Shown here: positions 6,044 through 8,929 of the stretch, in pieces
Layout: the number at the start of each line of letters is the position of its first letter
Position numbering within the stretch: position 1 is the first letter of the stretch
From: Chloroflexota bacterium
GTDB taxonomy: Bacteria > Chloroflexota > Limnocylindria > Limnocylindrales > CSP1-4
DNA: 8,929 bases
Assembly: GCA_003158495.1 (NCBI GenBank)
Contig: PMJT01000168.1
Coordinates: 23,319-32,247 of the forward strand
Direction of reading: 5' to 3'
Program-made: the position numbers and the translations under genes
Notes under the pieces: model-generated
Told to the model about the DNA's origin: nothing
What the model saw: only the letters and a program-made list of their open reading frames with translations
Databases searched by the model: none

Positions 6044-6130
6044 GCCGCGGACCGGTTCGGGCGACGTCGCTGCGGGGAGCGGTGCGAGGCGGGCTGGGAC
6101 TGCATGTGCAGGGCTAGAACGGTCCGCGGC
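6044..6130. repeat. Long-range inverted repeat upstream of the nitrilase gene
   Basis: GCCGCGGACCGGTTC (6044-6058) pairs with GAACGGTCCGCGGC (6117-6130): 14 base pairs with one extra G in the first arm, separated by 58 bases. Both arms are next to a CTAG tetranucleotide (6041-6044 and 6114-6117). The spacer holds a smaller 5-2-5 inverted repeat, CTGCA TG TGCAG, at 6100-6111. The whole lies in the 131-base gap between the peptide-binding protein gene and the nitrilase gene, with the near arm just 12 bases from the start codon. Possible roles are a 3' end structure for the upstream message or a regulatory fold. Confidence 0.6.
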
Positions 6131-6162
6131 GCGGCCGGCGCCCTGCTCGCTGCCGGGACGGA

Positions 6163-7836
6163 CTACTTGTCCAGCCAGACCGTGCCGAGGATCTCCGTCC
6201 GGTTGCCTGCCCCGACGAAACCCTTGACGTACTTGTGGGCTCCGGCCGGAAGCTTGGCGCCCAGGAGCGGCACCGTCGGCATGTCGGGCGCGATCATGTC
6301 CTGGGCCTTCTGCCAGTCGGCCTGAGCCTTCGCCGGATCCGTGTCCATCAAGGCCGCGGTCATGAGCGTGTTCAGGTCGTCGTTCTTGTAGGCGAACATC
6401 GGCGCCGGCGCGCTGCTGACGTAGCCGAAGAACGTGTAGAGGTAGTCGTCCGGGCTGGCCCACCGGCACGACCGGCTCTGGAGCCACATTTGCATCTTGC
6501 CGGCGGCCGAGTCCGCCTGGTAGTTGGCGTACGGCTCGGTCCGGAGGTTGATCGTGAAGCCGGCGGCGGTGAGATCGGCGGCGATGGCCTGGGCGAGGCC
6601 TTTCGCGTCGGTGAACGCTGAGGCGGGAGCGCCGGCGGGATACCACAGGTCCAGGTTGAGGCCGGTCGCCGGAACGCCGGCCTGGGCCAGGTAACCCTTG
6701 GCAACGGTGACGTTGTGTGTTGGCAGGTACTCGCGCTTGTAGTAGAGGGCGCCCGCCGGAAGCCAGCTGTCGGCGACGAGGGCCTCTCCGGCGTAGAAGG
6801 CGCTGATGTAGGCGGACTTGTTGACGGCGGCTGAGATGGCCAGGCGGACGCCGCTGTTGGCCAGGAGGTTCGGCTGGCCGGCGACGGTGTCAAAGTCATT
6901 CATGCCGAGCTGCGTGAGGTTGCAACCGGCGCCTCGATCCAGGGCGACGAGGTTCGCGTCCTTGGCCACGGCCGCGACAGCCGTGGGGTCGAGCGATTCG
7001 ACCATATCCACCTTGCCGGCCTGCATCGCCGCCAGCTCATCGGCCGCCGTCGCATAGGGCTTGAAGACGATCTGGTCGAGGTACGGCTCCGCGGCCGCGT
7101 TCCAGTAGTTGGGGTTCTTGACCAGCGTGACGTGGTCGCCCGGCTTCCACTCGCTGAACATGAAGGGTCCCGTCCCGACCATGGCCTTGCCGGCGCCGTT
7201 CGTTCCGAGGGCATAGACGTTCTTCGCGAGCGTGGCTGTGCTCCCGCCGTTGGCCCCGATGGCGGCCGGGCTCTGGATGCCAAAGACAGACACCGCCTGG
7301 CTGATCAGGAAGTTGCCCTGGGCATGGCGGAGGTGGAAGACGACCGTCGAGGCATCCGGGGCGTCAACCGCAAACAGGTTCGAGGCCGAGCCGAATCCGC
7401 CGAAGACGGCCGAGAAGTAGCTCGCCGCGTTCTGCAGATCGCCCTTCGGATAGGAGTTCCAGCGGTCGTAGTTGAACTTCACGGCCTGCGCGTTGAAGTC
7501 CGTGCCGTCGTGGAACTTGATGCCGGACCGGAGCTTGAAGGTGTAGGTCAGGCCGTCGGCGCTGACTGTCGGAAGGGCGGACGCCAGGACGGGGACGATC
7601 GTACTGAGCGTACCGGGCGTCAGGCCGACCAGCCCTTCCACGACCTGGTTGGCGACATAGATCGACTCGCCGTCCGAAACCAGGGAGGGGTCTGCGTAGT
7701 GGATGTCGCCGTCCAGGGCCACTGTCAGGGTCCCGCCCAGCTTGGGGCCGATGTACTGAGCGGTGGCGGTCGCACCGGTGCCGCAGGCCGTGACTGCCAG
7801 GGCCAGGGCGGCCAGAATTGAACCCCAACGCTTCAC
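6163..7836 (-). CDS. Peptide/nickel-type (family 5) ABC transporter substrate-binding lipoprotein
   Basis: A 557-residue extracytoplasmic solute receptor of the DppA/OppA family, anchored as a lipoprotein. Residues 1-17 form a short signal peptide ending in a VTAC lipobox (Cys18). The family 5 signature is clear at about 98-126 (TFKLRSGIKFHDG, then AVKFNYDRW). GTGPFMFSEWKPGDHVTLVKNPNYW is split over 221-245 with its usual Gly-Pro-Phe and Asn-Pro-Tyr-Trp cores. The C-terminal lobe ends with a LLGAKLPAGAHKYVKGF-like segment (524-540) typical of these proteins. Length is normal. The start is GTG at 7836, supported by AGGAGG 8 bases upstream and immediate entry into a signal peptide; in-frame codons further upstream run into the ATPase gene. 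The DppF-type ATPase precedes it by 94 bases. The ligand (di/oligopeptide, nickel, sugar or other) cannot be read from sequence. Confidence 0.95.
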   Translation of the reverse strand: MKRWGSILAALALAVTACGTGATATAQYIGPKLGGTLTVALDGDIHYADPSLVSDGESIYVANQVVEGLVGLTPGTLSTIVPVLASALPTVSADGLTYTFKLRSGIKFHDGTDFNAQAVKFNYDRWNSYPKGDLQNAASYFSAVFGGFGSASNLFAVDAPDASTVVFHLRHAQGNFLISQAVSVFGIQSPAAIGANGGSTATLAKNVYALGTNGAGKAMVGTGPFMFSEWKPGDHVTLVKNPNYWNAAAEPYLDQIVFKPYATAADELAAMQAGKVDMVESLDPTAVAAVAKDANLVALDRGAGCNLTQLGMNDFDTVAGQPNLLANSGVRLAISAAVNKSAYISAFYAGEALVADSWLPAGALYYKREYLPTHNVTVAKGYLAQAGVPATGLNLDLWYPAGAPASAFTDAKGLAQAIAADLTAAGFTINLRTEPYANYQADSAAGKMQMWLQSRSCRWASPDDYLYTFFGYVSSAPAPMFAYKNDDLNTLMTAALMDTDPAKAQADWQKAQDMIAPDMPTVPLLGAKLPAGAHKYVKGFVGAGNRTEILGTVWLDK

Positions 7837-7844
7837 GTTCCAAT

Positions 7845-7850
7845 CCTCCT
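7845..7850 (-). promoter_or_regulatory. Consensus Shine-Dalgarno selecting the GTG start of the family 5 binding protein
   Basis: AGGAGG on the minus strand, followed by 8 bases and then GTG at 7836. It is the strongest ribosome-binding site in the window and justifies the non-ATG start. Confidence 0.85.
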
Positions 7851-7864
7851 GCTGTGGCGGCACG

Positions 7865-7893
7865 AGCCGGTTGAGGGACGCCGAAAACCGGCT
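7865..7893 (-). repeat. Intercistronic hairpin between the DppF-type ATPase and the binding-protein gene
   Basis: A perfect 8-bp inverted repeat, AGCCGGTT (7865-7872) and AACCGGCT (7886-7893), has a 13-base loop. On the minus strand it lies 29-57 bases upstream of the GTG start and 37 bases after the ATPase stop. No T-run follows, so termination is unlikely. It could be a processing or stability element that separates ATPase and receptor expression. Confidence 0.5.
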
Positions 7894-7930
7894 ACGGGCA
7901 CCCTTTGCTCGGATATCTCCGATCGAGAGT

Positions 7931-8929
7931 CTAGCTTTCCCGGCCGTAGCGCGGCCGAGAGCCCTCGGGCGCGGTGGGCGCCACCGGGACGGCGGCCACG
8001 TCCGCGTCCCCTGAACCAGCTGCCGGCATCGAACGCGCCCCCGGACGGCCTGTGACCTGGACCTGCTCCGCGGTCCCGTCCACTTCCTCGGCGAAGTGGC
8101 ACGCAACGGGATGCCGGGCCGCGATTTCTCTCAGTTCCGGGACCTCGACCACGCACCGTTCGGGGTTGCCGAGCCGCTCGCGCAACCAGCACCGGGTGTG
8201 GAAGGTGCAGCCCGACGGCGGGTTGGACGGGCTCGGCACGTCGCCGGTCAGGATGATGCGGCGACGCCGGCTCTCGACCGCCGGGTCCGGGATCGGCACG
8301 GCCGAAAGCAGGGCGACCGAGTACGGGTGAACCGGCCGCTCGTACAGGTCCCTCGACCCGGCAATCTCGACGATCCGGCCCAGGTACATCACGGCGATGC
8401 GATCGCTGATGTGTCTCACGACCGAGAGGTCATGGGCGATGAAGAGGTACGTCAGGCCGAATTCGTCCTGGAGCTTTTCGAGAAGGTTGATGATCTGGGC
8501 TTGGATCGAGACGTCCAGGGCACTGATCGGCTCGTCGGCCACGATCAGGTCCGGGTGCAGGGCCAGGGCGCGGGCCACACCGATGCGCTGGCGCTGGCCG
8601 CCGCTGAACTCGTGCGGGTAGCGGTCGCCGTAGTCCGGGTCCAGGCCGACGGTCGCGAGCAGCTCGCGGACGCGTTCTCGGCGCTCCCGGCCTTCCCCCA
8701 CGTGGTGGATCTCGAGCGGCTCGGAAACGATGCCCGCCGCTGTCATACGCGGGTTCAGGCTGGCGTACGGATCCTGGAAGATCATCTGCATCCGGCGGCG
8801 GACGCCGCGAAGCGTCGAGCCTTCGGCGTGCGTGATGTCCTGACCTTCGAAGACGATGCTGCCCGCCGTCGGCTTGTATAGGCGCATGAGGGTCCGGCCG
8901 ACTGTGCTCTTGCCGCAGCCGGATTCGCC
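7931..8929 (-). CDS. Oligopeptide/dipeptide-type ABC importer ATP-binding protein, DppF/OppF-like (5' end cut)
   Basis: The visible 332 residues are one ATPase subunit of a peptide/nickel-family importer, acting on the cytoplasmic face of the membrane. The window opens exactly in Walker A (GESGCGKST, visible residues 1-9). Then come the Q-loop MIFQDPYASLNPRM (about 49-62), the signature FSGGQRQRIG (108-117), Walker B LIVADEPISALDVS (128-141) and the H-loop AHD (165-167). The oligopeptide-importer C-terminal domain follows, with HPYSVALLSAVPIPDP (201-216). Four cysteines at about 241, 247, 259 and 277 form the conserved GC-TRC-RC-AC cluster of this subfamily. QDPYASLNP favours the DppF/OppF class over DppD/OppD. 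About 50 residues after the last cysteine form an Ala/Pro/Arg-rich tail, longer than usual. The reading frame is open to base 8929, so perhaps 40-60 N-terminal residues are missing. The substrate-binding gene follows after 94 bases. Confidence 0.95.
   Translation of the reverse strand, partial: GESGCGKSTVGRTLMRLYKPTAGSIVFEGQDITHAEGSTLRGVRRRMQMIFQDPYASLNPRMTAAGIVSEPLEIHHVGEGRERRERVRELLATVGLDPDYGDRYPHEFSGGQRQRIGVARALALHPDLIVADEPISALDVSIQAQIINLLEKLQDEFGLTYLFIAHDLSVVRHISDRIAVMYLGRIVEIAGSRDLYERPVHPYSVALLSAVPIPDPAVESRRRRIILTGDVPSPSNPPSGCTFHTRCWLRERLGNPERCVVEVPELREIAARHPVACHFAEEVDGTAEQVQVTGRPGARSMPAAGSGDADVAAVPVAPTAPEGSRPRYGRES

Noticed and set aside
7906..7928. Weak palindromic stretch around GGAGATATCC just after the ATPase stop
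   Set aside because: Only 4-bp arms pair cleanly and the longer pairing needs bulges, so it is not distinguishable from chance.
7837..8106. 90-codon extension of the family 5 binding protein
   Set aside because: It overlaps the ATPase gene and precedes a perfect AGGAGG-GTG start plus signal peptide.
8096..8881. 261-codon plus-strand reading frame
   Set aside because: It is antisense to the DppF-type ATPase with all its ABC motifs, and its translation has no recognisable features.

Overview
This is a gene-dense, high-GC bacterial window (about two-thirds G+C by eye). Every gene I can support lies on the minus strand, so transcription runs from the 8929 end towards base 1. I see no mobile element, CRISPR array, tRNA or rRNA. 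The mix is lipoproteins with Ala/Pro/Thr linkers, GTG starts, and a NAD synthetase whose glutaminase is a separate gene. This fits a chromosomal segment of a high-GC Chloroflexota (Limnocylindria-like) or actinobacterial organism. The taxon is an inference; the sequence alone does not prove it.

Layout in transcription order. (1) 8929-6163: the end of a peptide/nickel-type ABC importer. It holds a 5'-truncated DppF/OppF-type ATPase (8929-7931) and, after a 94-base gap, its family-5 substrate-binding lipoprotein (7836-6163). The permeases and partner ATPase would lie beyond the window. (2) 6031-3199: a tight three-gene cluster of nitrilase-type glutaminase, NAD+ synthetase (nadE) and 16S rRNA C1402 2'-O-methyltransferase (rsmI). 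These are joined by a 1-base TGATG overlap and a 4-base ATGA overlap, so translational coupling is likely. The first two together should act as a split glutamine-dependent NAD+ synthetase. (3) 3056-1638: a secreted lipoprotein of unknown function with five Asp-box (BNR-like) motifs. A 21-bp dyad lies just upstream of its start. (4) 1442-1: the start of a BMP-family (nucleoside/simple-sugar type) ABC importer operon, with a basic-membrane-protein lipoprotein followed by the 5' part of its ATPase, which is cut by base 1.

All five gaps between transcription units or within transporter operons contain a GC-rich inverted repeat: 201-233, 1561-1591, 3089-3109, 6044-6130 and 7865-7893. The gap before the BMP gene reads as terminator-like hairpin, then a promoter with a perfect TTGACA -35 box, then a strong Shine-Dalgarno. 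The hairpin between the BMP gene and its ATPase probably sets a high binding-protein to ATPase ratio.

The core content is ordinary: two importers, NAD synthesis and rRNA modification. The least explained items are the Asp-box lipoprotein with its alternating two-blade pattern, and the operator-like dyad in front of it. I found no convincing new multi-gene system.
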